Part shown: positions 35,818 through 45,244 of the stretch, piece by piece | How positions within the stretch are numbered: the first letter of the stretch is position 1 | Layout of the letters: each line of letters starts with the position of its first letter | Assembly: GCF_900699765.1 (NCBI RefSeq) | Contig: NZ_CAADHO010000002.1 | Location: 310,001-374,000 of the forward strand | From: Desulfoluna butyratoxydans | Lineage (GTDB): Bacteria > Desulfobacterota > Desulfobacteria > Desulfobacterales > Desulfolunaceae | Direction: 5' to 3' | Length of the DNA: 64,000 bases | Position numbers and translations under genes: made by a program | The notes under the pieces: model-generated | What the model was told of the DNA's origin: nothing | Seen by the model: only the letters and a program-made list of their open reading frames with translations | Database searches by the model: none

Positions 35818-36846
35818 GTGCTGATTTCCCCCACACCCGAGGCCCTTCACCCCGCCCCCAAAGCCCCTGAAACCGAAGAGCTGCCCCGGGATATCCGCCT
35901 CCGATGGCAGGCCATGGTCTCCCTGCTCCGAACCCTCCTGGATGTGCCCGTGGCCTTTGTGTACTGCGGATCCGGCCCCGAAGCCGACACCGTGGTCATC
36001 AGCCGGGACGACTCCGCCCCCTGGCCCCATGACGGTGCTGCGGCCCGGGACATGGGGATCAACGTAGCGGCCAGCGGCCGTCCCCTTGTCGTGGAAGGCA
36101 TTCCCTCGGCCCACGGCCACCGGAAATCCCCGGCCGCGTCACACGGGTTTGCCGCCTGCCTGGCAGAACCCCTTCGCCGCCCCGACGGCGGCACCTACGG
36201 CGCGCTCTGCGTCATGGACACCGCGGCCAACAGCTTTGCCCACCGAGCCCTTGTCACCGAATTCCGGCACACCATGGAGACCCACCTCGCCCTCATGGAA
36301 ACACGACAGGCCCTGGCCGACGAAGAGCAAAAGGCCGATGCCCTGGCCGAACAACTTGCCCGGGAAACCCACACCGATCCCCTCACCGGCCTTCTCCACC
36401 GCTGCACCTTTGCCGACCGGTTCCACCAGGAGATCGCCCGCCACAAACGGGCACACCACCCCCTCTCCCTCATCCTCTGCAACCTGGACCACTTCCGGCA
36501 GTACAACACCGCCATGGGCCGCACCCGGGGCGACACCCTTCTGGTCACCCTGGCCGGACTCTTCAAAGGGCGCCTGAGAGCCCACGACCTTGTCTGGCGG
36601 TGGGGAGGCGACGAGTTCCTCCTGCTCCTGCCCGACACCCCCCTCATGGGCGCCGTGGAGGTGGTGGAATCCATCCGGCACATTGTGGAGGCAACCACCG
36701 AAAACGAGCCCGACCCCCGGGTCACCCTAAGCGCCGGGGCCACGAACCTCGCCCCCGAAGAGACCCAGGATGCCTGCCTCAACCGCTGCAACAGCCTCCT
36801 TAAGGCCGCCAAGGCCAAAGGCCGCAACTGCGTGATCCTGGGGTAA
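35818..36846 (+). CDS. GAF-like sensor diguanylate cyclase (GGDEF)
   Basis: 342 residues from a GTG with GAGGA nine bases upstream. Residues about 20-160 look like a GAF domain (SLLRTLLDVPVAFVYC, AASGRPLVVEGIPS, CLAEPLRRPDGGTYGALCVMD). A helix (about 160-185) links to a GGDEF domain (about 186-342: TDPLTGLLHR, DHFRQYNTAMGRTRGDTLL, RWGGDEFLLLLPD). The active-site GGDEF is intact and an inhibitory I-site RAHD stands five residues before it, so c-di-GMP synthesis with product feedback is expected. No membrane segment. No EAL domain. Confidence 0.9.
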   Translation: MLISPTPEALHPAPKAPETEELPRDIRLRWQAMVSLLRTLLDVPVAFVYCGSGPEADTVVISRDDSAPWPHDGAAARDMGINVAASGRPLVVEGIPSAHGHRKSPAASHGFAACLAEPLRRPDGGTYGALCVMDTAANSFAHRALVTEFRHTMETHLALMETRQALADEEQKADALAEQLARETHTDPLTGLLHRCTFADRFHQEIARHKRAHHPLSLILCNLDHFRQYNTAMGRTRGDTLLVTLAGLFKGRLRAHDLVWRWGGDEFLLLLPDTPLMGAVEVVESIRHIVEATTENEPDPRVTLSAGATNLAPEETQDACLNRCNSLLKAAKAKGRNCVILG

Positions 36847-36854
36847 CCAACGTT

Positions 36855-37105
36855 GCCTCCGGCGGCCCTGCCGGGGGCCAACCTTTCAAAAAGTTTGACA
36901 AACAGGTTTTGCCCAATGTCCCAAAAGCCTTCTCTCATGAAAGCCACTTAGCCTGAAAACCTCCTGGCCGCCGGAGACAGTCCGGTTAAAGCCGATAATC
37001 AACGGGTTACGAGAACGAATCATAGCCTTTCAAGGCTTGTCGTATGGCTCGTACAAACCGCAACGGCAATCTGCTTTCGGGGTGGCTCACCTCGCCGCCG
37101 GAGGC
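36855..37105. repeat. Palindromic repeat with an extra right arm
   Basis: Left arm GCCTCCGGCGGCCCTGCCGG at 36855 with AACCTTTCAAAAAGTTTGACAAACAGG. A first right arm GCCGCCGGAG is at 36968-36977 and a second full arm GCCGCCGGAGGC at 37094-37105, preceded by GGGGTGGCTCACCTC. The middle has no GAGRNNCGA hairpin. It fills the 304-base gap between the GGDEF gene and the MBL gene. Confidence 0.65.
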
Positions 37106-37150
37106 GTACTTTTACTCCCGACTTTAACCTGGTTGTCGGCGGCATCCGAT

Positions 37151-37978
37151 TTACCCATACGTCAGCACAAGCCCGACGCCCACCTCCTGCTGGGGGGCCA
37201 CCTCGGCCAGGGCCTTGCGCGAGGGAAAATCGGTGCAGTGGCAGGCGTGAAGGGCCGACAGGTTTAGCGCTTTGATGTAGGCAAGGGTCCCTTGCAGCTG
37301 GCGGGGGCTCGGGGAGAGCAGGTGAAGCCCTCCCACGATGTCGGTCACCCGCTCCTCTCCGCACACCCGGCGGGCCTGCTCCACGATGTTGCAGATGCCG
37401 GCATGGGAGCAGCCCGTGATCACCACCAGCCCATCGTCCCCCTTCCAGGCCAGGGCCGTGTCATCCAGAAGCATGTCCGGCGCCCCGTTCATGACCCCCA
37501 GGGGATTTTTCCCTTCAAAATCGTTCTCCCGGGGAATCTCCCCCAGAAACCAGAGGCGCTCCGTCAGCTGCCCCGGCTCCCGGGTCAGCCCCATGGAAAA
37601 ATGCTCCCCGAGCTTTGCCGCCGAGACCAGGGCCCCGATCTCCCCCATGCCCGGAAAGGTGCGGGTGGTAAACACATCCGGATGGGCCGTCACCTGTGGC
37701 CGGTGGTGGGGCCGCCCCTCCATGGCAGCGATGGAAAAGGCCCGCATCAACGGCTCCACCCCCCAGGTATGGTCCGCGTGACCGTGGGAGAACACCAGGT
37801 GGTCCAGGTGCAACAGGTCCACCCCCATCTTCTCGGCGTTCCTCAAAAAAATATCGCTGTACCCGCAGTCAAAGAGCACCCTCTGCCCATCGGCTTCGAT
37901 CAAAACGGAAAAGGCGGGCTCGGCCAGAAAATAGCGGTCAATGATCGTGGTGTTGTCCACGAGAACGGTCAGTTTCAT
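37151..37978 (-). CDS. Metallo-beta-lactamase-fold protein, methanopterin-synthesis-like family
   Basis: 275 residues. Motifs are VLFDCGYSDIFLRNAEKMGVDL, FSHGHADHTWGVEPL (HxHxDH), VVITGCSHAGICNIVEQAR, VGGLHLL and ALHACHCTD. This is the branch annotated after the archaeal dihydropterin ribofuranosylaminobenzene phosphate synthase; in bacteria the true substrate is unknown. It is a single gene surrounded by repeats. Confidence 0.8.
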   Translation of the reverse strand: MKLTVLVDNTTIIDRYFLAEPAFSVLIEADGQRVLFDCGYSDIFLRNAEKMGVDLLHLDHLVFSHGHADHTWGVEPLMRAFSIAAMEGRPHHRPQVTAHPDVFTTRTFPGMGEIGALVSAAKLGEHFSMGLTREPGQLTERLWFLGEIPRENDFEGKNPLGVMNGAPDMLLDDTALAWKGDDGLVVITGCSHAGICNIVEQARRVCGEERVTDIVGGLHLLSPSPRQLQGTLAYIKALNLSALHACHCTDFPSRKALAEVAPQQEVGVGLVLTYG

Positions 37979-38007
37979 CAGATGCTCCTTGGGTGGCGTT
38001 CGAGGAT

Positions 38008-38198
38008 GCCTCCGGCGGCCCTGCCGGGGGCTAAACTTTTAAAAAGTTTAACAAACAGGTCTTAAAAAATATTTGCATGAATGCCGTTTTAAAGACGGAC
38101 TTGATTTTCCCCGAGAAGCGAGGGGAAAACGCATTCGCAACCTGGGGTCCTGGGGTGGCGAAACCACCTAGGCTATAAATTCCTTGGCCGCCGGAGGC
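38008..38198. repeat. Palindromic repeat element upstream of the MBL gene
   Basis: Left arm GCCTCCGGCGGCCCTGCCGG, the AAACTTTTAAAAAGTTTAA mini-palindrome, AACAAACAGG, then TTTTCCCC / loop GAGAAGCGA / GGGGAAAA (38105-38129), and right arm GCCGCCGGAGGC (38187-38198). The first 90 bases closely match the 2543 copy. The part before the right arm (GGGGTGGCGAAACCACC) matches 44660-44690 inverted, so the family is modular. Confidence 0.75.
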
Positions 38199-38261
38199 GT
38201 GCTTTTCCTGTCCACTTCTCTCCCTTGACAGAGACAGAAAAACAACCGAGACAACCACAAC

Positions 38262-38377
38262 AAACAACGTGCGCCCCACGGGCGCAGCCCGTCAGCGAAT
38301 GCAACGGGGCGAGGTACGAGCCCCGGAGCATTCGCGACCCTGGGGTGCAGGGGCTGTAGCCCCTGCCCGCCGGAGGC
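38262..38377. repeat. Second repeat module with conserved-loop hairpin
   Basis: CACGGGCGCAGCCCGT is followed by a long hairpin 38295-38335: GCGAATGC, CGGGGC, loop GAGGTACGA, GCCCCG, GCATTCGC. The module ends CCCGCCGGAGGC. The inner hairpin recurs at 62300-62330. With the previous element it fills the 418-base gap before the FAD oxidoreductase gene. Confidence 0.7.
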
Positions 38378-38396
38378 GCTTTTCCCCAGCCCCTGC

Positions 38397-39503
38397 CTAC
38401 CCCCCGATCAGGGCGCACACCTCCCTGGCAAGGGCAAGGGAGGCGGTGAGGCCCGGGGATTCGATGCCGATGAGGTGGACATGGCCTTTAAGGGGGTCGC
38501 TGTGGATGAGAAAGTCTGCCACCGGGTCCCCTGGTTTCTGGCGCTTGGGGCGGATGCCTGCCATGTCCGGGCGGAGCATGGCAGGGGCAATCCCTTTGAG
38601 GTAGCGGCTTGCGGCCCGGTGAAAGTCGGCCAGGTGGCTGGGGTCGACCCGGTAGTCCTCGGCTTTGTCGGGAAGGTACAGGGCATTGGGGCCCAGGCGG
38701 ACGGTGCCGTCGAGGCCCAAGGTGGCGTGGGTGCCCAGGCCCTGATTGGCCGGTTCGGGCACCGGGTAGACCAGGGTGGTGAGATGCCCGCGGGGCAGGT
38801 CCAGGGCGGCGTACTCCCCTTTCCACCAGTGAAGGGCCGCTGTTTCTGAAGAGAGCCCCGTAAGGCCTGCCACGCGGTCTGAAAAAAGACCGGCGGCGTT
38901 AATGAACAGCCGGGTGGTGACGGCTTCTTGTCGGCCGTCCCGGTAGCGCACCGTCAGGCGGCTGCCCGAGGCTTCGGCCTCCACGGCCACGGCTTCGGTC
39001 TCAAAGGAGAAAAGGGTGCCTGCCTTTTTGGCCCGGGCGAAGAGTTTTCGCATGAGGCCGTGGGCGCTGACGATGCCTGTGGAGGGCGAGTAAAGGGCCG
39101 CCTCTGCCCGGACGGCAGGTTCCATGGCCCGGACCTGGGCCCCGGTGAGCCGCTCTAAATCCAGAACCCCGCAGGCGCGGGCGTTGGCTTCAAGGCGGTC
39201 CAGCTCGGCAAGTTCGTCGTTGCAGGTGGCCACAATCAGCTTGCCGCAGCGGCGGTGGGGCACCCGGTGCCGCTCACAGAACCCATACAGCAGCTCCCTG
39301 CCCGACACGCAGAGCCGGGCCTTCAGGGACCCTTGGGGGTAATAGATCCCCGCGTGGATCACCTCGCTGTTGCGGCTGCTCACGCCCCTGCCGAAGCCCT
39401 CCTCTTTATCGATGACAAGGACCCGACCAACGGCTTTCGAAAGGGCCTCGGCCACGGCCAGCCCCACCACCCCGGCCCCCACAACGGTCACGTCAAAATC
39501 CAT
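38397..39503 (-). CDS. FAD-dependent oxidoreductase, L-2-hydroxyglutarate dehydrogenase-like
   Basis: 368 residues of the DAO family. The N-terminal FAD motif is VTVVGAGVVGLAVAEALS (GxGxxG), then SSRNSEVIHAGIYYPQGSLKARLCVSGRELLY, typical of LhgO/L2HGDH and related NAD(P)/FAD enzymes. Later pieces are FINAAGLFSDRVAGL, KGEYAAL, and the C-terminal GIESPGLTASLALAREV. Likely oxidises L-2-hydroxyglutarate or a similar 2-hydroxy acid; the electron acceptor is unknown. No membrane anchor. Confidence 0.82.
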   Translation of the reverse strand: MDFDVTVVGAGVVGLAVAEALSKAVGRVLVIDKEEGFGRGVSSRNSEVIHAGIYYPQGSLKARLCVSGRELLYGFCERHRVPHRRCGKLIVATCNDELAELDRLEANARACGVLDLERLTGAQVRAMEPAVRAEAALYSPSTGIVSAHGLMRKLFARAKKAGTLFSFETEAVAVEAEASGSRLTVRYRDGRQEAVTTRLFINAAGLFSDRVAGLTGLSSETAALHWWKGEYAALDLPRGHLTTLVYPVPEPANQGLGTHATLGLDGTVRLGPNALYLPDKAEDYRVDPSHLADFHRAASRYLKGIAPAMLRPDMAGIRPKRQKPGDPVADFLIHSDPLKGHVHLIGIESPGLTASLALAREVCALIGG

Positions 39504-39684
39504 GGTGATTTCATTTCCTTGATCCTGGGTTGGAAAACGTTGACACCCGCTTGCGTTCGGTTATATCACTCAGGGCGATCAGGGCAAGGAAATGGGGCCG
39601 CAGAGAGCAGGAGGCAGGCGCAAAAAAAACCTTCATGGTGTATGATGGATTTTGCGTAAGCAAGAACCAAAGGACACATAAAGC

Positions 39685-39805
39685 CACCTCCGGCGGCCCT
39701 GCCGAAGACCGAACGTTAGCGGCACGCTGGCGCGTTTTAAACGTATCGAACATTCAACCGAAAAGTTTTTGGGGAGCTTTTTTCAAAAAGCGACCCGCCG
39801 GAGGC
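39685..39805. repeat. Palindromic repeat between the FAD gene and rsgA
   Basis: Left CCTCCGGCGGCCCTGCCGAAG and right CCCGCCGGAGGC. The interior has GAGCTTTTTTCAAAAAGC and a CGTTTTAAACG palindrome, the same module as in the 8698 copy and inverted in the 44929 copy. No conserved-loop hairpin. The right arm ends 34 bases before the rsgA start. Confidence 0.68.
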
Positions 39806-39838
39806 AAAAGCCCCCGCAAGCCAAGGAGACAAGAACGG

Positions 39839-40906
39839 ATGCACCTTTCCACCATGGGATGGGATGAGTTTTTTGAAGACCAGAAAAAGGCCCTGAAAAA
39901 GGTCAACGGCCGCCTTGCGCGGGTCACGGGCCTGCAGAAAAACCACGTCCGCATCCATGACGGAGAGGAAGAGGTGGTGGTCAAGGCCCGGGGGCGCATT
40001 GTCCGGGGCCACGGCAAGAACACCCTCTTTCCCGTGCCCGGTGATTTTGTCATTGAAAAGGACGGGGTGGTCACCCGCGTCTTTGCCCGGAAAAATCAGC
40101 TGGTGAGGGGAGCCGCCGGACGGCGGGGCAAGCTGGATGCCGCCCCCAAGGCCAAGCAGGTCATCGCCTCCAACATCGACACGGTCTTCATTGTCACCGG
40201 CCTGGATCGGGACTACAACCTGCGCCGCATCGAGCGCTACCTCACCCTCATCTACAACAGCAACATGGCCCCGGTGGTGATCCTGAACAAGGCCGATCTC
40301 CACGACGACCCCGCCCCCTTCAAGGCCGAGGTGGAAGAGATTGCCGTGGGCGTGCCCGTACACCTCATCTCCTCCACGGACGGTGATGGCGTGGACGAGC
40401 TGGCCCCGTACATCAGCGAAGGAAAGACCGTCTGCCTCATGGGCTCCTCCGGTGCCGGAAAGTCCAGCCTGGTCAACGCCATCGCCGGTGACGAGATCCG
40501 CATCGTGGGCGAGGTGAGCGACTTCGACGGCAAGGGCATGCACACCACCACCACCCGGGACATGATCTTTCTCTCCTCCGGGGGCATGATCATCGACAAC
40601 CCCGGCATCCGGGAGATCTCTCTTTCCGACGAAGAGGGCGGCGTCAAAGACACCTTCCCCGACATCGAAGAGCTCGCCGCAGGATGCCGTTTCAACGACT
40701 GTTCCCACCAGCACGAACCCGGCTGCAACGTCATTCGGGCCGTGGAAGAGGGCACCCTGGCCCCGGACCGCCTCTCCAACTTCCTTAAAATGCGCCTGGA
40801 GCTCACCTTCCTCTCCGACCGGGACGCCAAAACCGCCGACCGCATCGAAAAAGAGAAATGGCGGGACGTGGCCAAATACCTCAAAGACGCGAAAAAAAGA
40901 ACGTAA
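39839..40906 (+). CDS. rsgA: Ribosome small-subunit GTPase RsgA
   Basis: 355 residues from ATG 39839, with AAGGAG upstream. The frame is open to 39530, but that stretch is repeat sequence. It has an OB-fold N-terminus (about 20-90). The circularly permuted GTPase follows with NKAD (G4) before GSSGAGKSSLVNAI (G1) and DNPGIREI (G3). The zinc motif at the C-terminus is CRFNDCSHQHEPGC. It acts in late 30S maturation. Confidence 0.95.
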   Translation: MHLSTMGWDEFFEDQKKALKKVNGRLARVTGLQKNHVRIHDGEEEVVVKARGRIVRGHGKNTLFPVPGDFVIEKDGVVTRVFARKNQLVRGAAGRRGKLDAAPKAKQVIASNIDTVFIVTGLDRDYNLRRIERYLTLIYNSNMAPVVILNKADLHDDPAPFKAEVEEIAVGVPVHLISSTDGDGVDELAPYISEGKTVCLMGSSGAGKSSLVNAIAGDEIRIVGEVSDFDGKGMHTTTTRDMIFLSSGGMIIDNPGIREISLSDEEGGVKDTFPDIEELAAGCRFNDCSHQHEPGCNVIRAVEEGTLAPDRLSNFLKMRLELTFLSDRDAKTADRIEKEKWRDVAKYLKDAKKRT

Positions 40907-41000
40907 GGACTCGGCCAAAAAATAACGTTTCCCCAGCAGTGTTGGCCGTTTAAGCGATGATGATCCACCGATGTCGGAAATAAAGAAAGTAAACGATAAA

Positions 41001-41131
41001 ACCCGCCTCTCCTGCAGAGGCGGGTGCCATATGTCACACATCACGCGAATGCCTCGATAACACTCAAAAAATGGCAACCTCCATGCATTCGCCATAGGGT
41101 TTCCAGGTGCCCCCACCTGGCCGCCGGAGGC
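41001..41131. repeat. Hairpin and right-arm fragment of the repeat family
   Basis: ACCCGCCTCT pairs with AGAGGCGGGT (41001-41025), followed on the minus strand by TTTT, so it could terminate the HD-GYP gene. Then comes TGCCATATGTCACACATCACGCGAATGC, which closely matches 2776-2806, and the right arm GCCGCCGGAGGC at 41120-41131. Confidence 0.6.
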
Positions 41132-41171
41132 AAAATCTAAAGGAGTTGGCCCTGCCCCCCTCCCCCCATCA

Positions 41172-42647
41172 TCAAGACGCTGTCTCTACCTCATCCCGGA
41201 ACCGCTCGGCAACCCGGATAAAAGCCGCCTCACACCGCAGAAACGCCGCCACCACGTCGGGATCGAAGTGGGAGCCTCCCTGATCCATGAGAAACATTTT
41301 GGCCTCTTCGTGGGAGAGGGCCTTTTTGTAGACCCGCTCCGAGCGCAGTGCGTCGTAGACATCGGCCAGGGCCATGAGCCGGGCGGACAAGGGGATGGCC
41401 TTGCCGGACAGGCCCCTGGGGTAGCCGCTGCCGTCCCACTTTTCGTGGTGGGCCGAGGCGATCTCCCCGGCATGGATGAGGAACGCTGCGTCTTCCCCCA
41501 TCTGCTCGGCGGCACGGGCAATGGCCTCCTCCCCATAGGTGGTGTGCTTTTTCATGATCTCAAACTCTGCCTCGGTCAGGGGCCCGGGTTTCAGGAGAAT
41601 GGCATCGGGTACCCCCACCTTGCCGATGTCGTGCAGCGGGGCCGTCTTGTAAAAAAGGTCGATGAGGGGGCCATCCAGGCCGTGGGATTCTGCCAGCTCC
41701 TCGGCCAGCAGGCGAACGTAGTGCTGGGTGCGGCGAAGGTGGGCGCCGGTCTCGTTGTCCCGGGTCTCGGCCAGGGTGGCCATGCTGTTGATGATCACAT
41801 CCCGGAGCAGCTCCATGGTTGCGTTCTGTTCTTTAAGGCCCTCGATCATGCGGTTGGTGTAGCCTGCGATGATGCCGAACTCGTCGTTAAAGGCCACGGG
41901 CACCCGGGTGTCCAGATTTCCCTGGGCCACGTCCGTGAGGGTTCGGGTCTCTTCGGAGACAAAGAGCCGAAGGTTCTTGGCATAGGTGATAATTAGATTG
42001 GCCGTGTAGGCGGCCAGGATGAGGATGATGAAGCCGATCTCCACCAGGACCGCCCGCCGCGCCATGGCCAGGTTGTCGATGCCCACGGTCATGAGCCAGT
42101 TCAGGTCAAAGGAGATGACGAAGTAGAGAATCACCATCACGGAAAACAGGGAGATCACCGTCACCAGGGTGAACTTCTGGGGAACGGTCAACAGCGGCAC
42201 GGCAACGGCCAACGGGTTGCCCCCGCGCCGCAGGGCAAGAAGACGATCCTGGGTGAGGGCCAGGTCCGCGCCGATGAAAAAGCCCATGATCAAAAAGCCG
42301 GTGCCCAGCCTGAGGGTGCTCTCCATGTCTGCCCCGTAGCGCACCATGTTGTGGACCCCGATGCCGTACCCGGCCAGGGCAAAGAGACAAAGGTCCACCA
42401 CCAGCTGCACCCCCACCTGCCGCTGGAGCCCCACCCGCGTAAAGACCCACCGGCTTGATGCCATGCGAAGCCCCCGGCACACACAAAGCAGCACCAGCAG
42501 GTGAAGTCCCCAGAGCCAGAGGGGAAAGCTCTCCACCACCGGGCACACCTGCCCTCCGTACACCCCCATGACGCAGACGAGCAGGGCAAAATGGATCGAG
42601 GCCCGACCGTCGTGCTCCAGCGCTTCGCTGACAACCCGGTATCGCAT
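41172..42647 (-). CDS. Membrane-bound HD-GYP phosphodiesterase with HAMP-like linker
   Basis: 491 residues from ATG 42647, eight bases after GGAGG (the ATG at 42659 overlaps it). Six or so hydrophobic segments span about residues 15-225. A HAMP-like region is at about 230-275 (TRTLTDVAQGNLDTRVPVAFNDEFGIIAGYTNRMIEGL). The HD-GYP domain covers about 285-485: NETGAHLRRTQHYVRLLA, APLHDIGKVGVPD and HHEKWDGSGYPRGLSG. The GYP triplet is intact, so it is expected to hydrolyse c-di-GMP, opposing the GGDEF protein 5 kb away. Confidence 0.88.
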   Translation of the reverse strand: MRYRVVSEALEHDGRASIHFALLVCVMGVYGGQVCPVVESFPLWLWGLHLLVLLCVCRGLRMASSRWVFTRVGLQRQVGVQLVVDLCLFALAGYGIGVHNMVRYGADMESTLRLGTGFLIMGFFIGADLALTQDRLLALRRGGNPLAVAVPLLTVPQKFTLVTVISLFSVMVILYFVISFDLNWLMTVGIDNLAMARRAVLVEIGFIILILAAYTANLIITYAKNLRLFVSEETRTLTDVAQGNLDTRVPVAFNDEFGIIAGYTNRMIEGLKEQNATMELLRDVIINSMATLAETRDNETGAHLRRTQHYVRLLAEELAESHGLDGPLIDLFYKTAPLHDIGKVGVPDAILLKPGPLTEAEFEIMKKHTTYGEEAIARAAEQMGEDAAFLIHAGEIASAHHEKWDGSGYPRGLSGKAIPLSARLMALADVYDALRSERVYKKALSHEEAKMFLMDQGGSHFDPDVVAAFLRCEAAFIRVAERFRDEVETAS

Positions 42648-42898
42648 GGACACCTCCATAAAAAAGAACAGCCCTTGCGTGTTTGAAAGGCCGTGGCAAG
42701 CCCAATCGTGGCATGGAATATATTTTTATGTCAATATGTTGAGCCTCTGGCGAGGCCCTGTTTTCACCCTTTGCCCCCGGGCCCCGGGCTTTTCAGCCCA
42801 GGCCTCCCTTTGCCCCAAAAAGCTTTACACCACCCGCATCAGAGGTTTATGACCTTGAAGGTTGTTTGGCATGCGAACAAAGGCAAAGGAGAGAATAA

Positions 42899-44617
42899 AT
42901 GACGACAGGCCTGGAGATCAAAGATTACAACAGCTGGCAACTCCCCCTCATCTCGGATTATGTCCGAAAATGGGCTAAGCAGACCCCCACAAACGACGCC
43001 CTGATATCGGCGGAAACCGGGCAGCGCTTCTCTTACCGGGAGTTTGACGAGGCAAGCGACCTCTACGCCATGGCCCTGACAAAGATGGGGCTTACAAAAG
43101 GCGACATCCTTGTCACCCAGTTCCTGGCCGTACCGGAGTTCTTTCTCCTGATCTACGGCTGCCTCAAGGCCGGGGTCATCATCTCTCCTGTGGACATCCG
43201 CCTCCAGCCCCACGAGGTGGTAAGGGACATCGGCAAGGTGCAGGCCAAAGCGTTTTTCTGTCCGGGCACCACCCCCATGAAAGACTTCACCGAGGTGGTC
43301 CAGGCTGTCCGGCAGGCTTGCCCTTCGATTGCCCACATCGTCCAGTGGATGCCCTTTGGCCTGCCCGAGGAGATGGCCGAGGGATCCCTTGGGTTCGACA
43401 GCCTCTTCGGGGAAGAGGCCCTTGACGCCCTCAGGCAGGACACCGCCCTCAAAGACGCCGTGCGCAGCGTGGAAAACGCCCTCACCACACGCGACCCGGC
43501 CCTTATCATCTTCACCACGGGCACCACCGGGGACCCCAAGCCTGCCCTGCTCTGCCACGAAAACATCCTCATCAACAACATGGTGGCCGGCCGGGGGGCC
43601 AGCCTCTACGGCACCAACTTCCGCCTTCTGAACGTCATGCCCACCAGCCACGTGGCCGGCACCTCCCAGGGCCCCATGAGCGCCTGGTTCGCGGGCGGCT
43701 CCGTCTGCTCCATGGGCTTTTTCTCCCCGGACAAGGCCATGGAGGCCCTGGCGACACACCGGAGCACCTTCATCGGCGGAGTCCCCACCCATTTTCGCAT
43801 GCTCTGGGCCCTGCCCGACTACGAATTCTACGACCGCAGCAGCCTGCGCTTTGCCCTCTACGGCGGCAGCGCCGTGGACACGGCCTTTTTAGAGCAGCTG
43901 GCCGAGATGTCCCCCCTCTTTGGCACGGCCTACGGCATGACCGAATCCGGCGGCTTCTTCTCCGCCACCCCAAAAGGACTCTCCGTTTCCGAGATGTCCG
44001 GCCAGGTGGGCCAGTTCTTTCCGGACCTGGCCCCGGTGACCATCCGCAAGCCCATGAATCCTGACGGCACCGCAGGCGAGGAGGTTGCCAAAGGCGAGGT
44101 GGGCGAGATCTGCGTGGAGGGGGGCATTGTCTTTTTGGGCTACGTAAACAACGAGGAGGCCACCCGGGCCTGCCGCACCACCGAAGGTATCCTCTACACG
44201 GGTGACATGGGATCGTTAAAACCCATGGGCGGCTACGAGGCCATCGTCTTTGCCGGGCGACGCAAGTTCGTCATCAAGCCCAAGGGCTACCTGGTCTTCC
44301 CGGACGAGGTGGCCGACCACCTCACCCGCCACCCCAAGGTGAGTCAGGCCCAGGTGGTGGGCGCCCCCCACGACCTCTTCACTGACGGGGTCTTTGCCTT
44401 TGTCCAGCCCACGGAAGAGGGGTGCGTCACCGAAGAGGAGCTGGCCGCCCACTGCAAACAGATCGCCTCCTACAAGCGCCCCTGCCACGTCCATTTCTGG
44501 CCCGTGGGCGAGCAGTTCCCCGTCAACAAAGTCAACAAGGTAGACCTGCTGACCCTCACCCACCAGGCCGAAGCGATTGTGGAAGAGCTCAGGCAGCAGG
44601 GGGGCTGGGACAGGTAG
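42899..44617 (+). CDS. AMP-dependent acyl-CoA synthetase/ligase
   Basis: 572 residues of the ANL superfamily; AAAGGAGAG precedes the ATG. The P-loop is IIFTTGTTGDPKP, then FALYGGSAV, TAYGMTESGG, the hinge region ILYTGDMGSLKPMGGYEAIVFAGRRKFVIKPKG and the C-terminal catalytic lysine region FPVNKVNKVDLL. It activates a carboxylic acid as acyl-AMP, then acyl-CoA. Substrate (fatty or aromatic acid) cannot be read. It is a single gene, divergent from the HD-GYP gene. Confidence 0.87.
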   Translation: MTTGLEIKDYNSWQLPLISDYVRKWAKQTPTNDALISAETGQRFSYREFDEASDLYAMALTKMGLTKGDILVTQFLAVPEFFLLIYGCLKAGVIISPVDIRLQPHEVVRDIGKVQAKAFFCPGTTPMKDFTEVVQAVRQACPSIAHIVQWMPFGLPEEMAEGSLGFDSLFGEEALDALRQDTALKDAVRSVENALTTRDPALIIFTTGTTGDPKPALLCHENILINNMVAGRGASLYGTNFRLLNVMPTSHVAGTSQGPMSAWFAGGSVCSMGFFSPDKAMEALATHRSTFIGGVPTHFRMLWALPDYEFYDRSSLRFALYGGSAVDTAFLEQLAEMSPLFGTAYGMTESGGFFSATPKGLSVSEMSGQVGQFFPDLAPVTIRKPMNPDGTAGEEVAKGEVGEICVEGGIVFLGYVNNEEATRACRTTEGILYTGDMGSLKPMGGYEAIVFAGRRKFVIKPKGYLVFPDEVADHLTRHPKVSQAQVVGAPHDLFTDGVFAFVQPTEEGCVTEEELAAHCKQIASYKRPCHVHFWPVGEQFPVNKVNKVDLLTLTHQAEAIVEELRQQGGWDR

Positions 44618-44643
44618 GAAGGACAGGGCAAAAACAAATAACA

Positions 44644-44790
44644 AGCCTCCGGCGGCCAGGGGATTTTTAGCCTAAGTGGCTTCGCCACCCCTGGACCCCA
44701 GGTTCGTGAATGCTCTTTCGCCTTCGTTCCTCAGGCTCATCGCATTCCCTGACGGGCTTCGCCCGTGGTGAATACCGAGGGCAAGGGGCA
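44644..44790 (-). repeat. Repeat module in inverted orientation
   Basis: GCCTCCGGCGGCCAGGGGATTTTTAGCC is followed by a hairpin (44708-44747, read on the minus strand) with stem GAATGC/GCATTC and GCC/GGC and loop GAGGAACGA. GACGGGCTTCGCCCGT comes next. These parts also occur at 38140-38330 and 62330-62352. Confidence 0.65.
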
Positions 44791-44928
44791 ACAACCTGTA
44801 TCATGATAGCTTTCGTTCCCAGGCTCCGCCTGGGAATGTATCCTTTATGCCGCTCTGCGTCATTCATGCAAGGCGATACCTCCAAACCACGTGAGGCAAA
44901 ACATCGCAAAAACGGGTTGCCTCCGGCG

Positions 44929-45118
44929 GGTCGCTTTTTGAAAAAAGCTCCGCAAAAACTTTCCGGTAATCAAGGCGCTTGTCTCCAGCCCCTGCGGGGC
45001 TGGAGACAAGCGCCTTGAAAGAAGAGGGGGCTATACCCTGTAGGGACGCATCCTCAAAAAACAAAACCTGTTTGTCAAACTTTTCAAAAGTTTGGCCCCC
45101 GGCAGGGCCGCCGGAGGC
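44929..45118 (-). repeat. Complete inverted repeat element with a 22-bp hairpin
   Basis: Bounded by GCCTCCGGCGGG (44929) and GCCGCCGGAGGC (ending 45118). It holds GCTTTTTTCAAAAAGC-type and AAACTTTTCAAAAGTTT mini-palindromes in reverse order. Its centre is a perfect 22-bp stem (44971-44992 with 44996-45017) around TGC. Together with the previous module it fills the 627-base gap 44618-45244. The 44790-44928 stretch contains CCAGGCTCCGCCTGG and no gene. Confidence 0.72.
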
Positions 45119-45244
45119 AAAAATCTAAATGCGTTAACCCTGCCCTGCACCGGCTTTGACGTTTTCATTTCCCGTCAGCGGTGTTACAACACGTGGAAAT
45201 TGTGCTTCTTTTTTACCAAACGCATTCCACGGGAGGAGATTTTC

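Noticed and set aside
33364..36120. Minus-strand open frame of about 918 codons across glnN
   Set aside because: Antisense shadow of glutamine synthetase and the GGDEF gene; the plus-strand proteins are unmistakable.
39530..39838. N-terminal extension of RsgA
   Set aside because: The extra codons cover a palindromic repeat and lack OB-fold similarity; ATG 39839 has AAGGAG.
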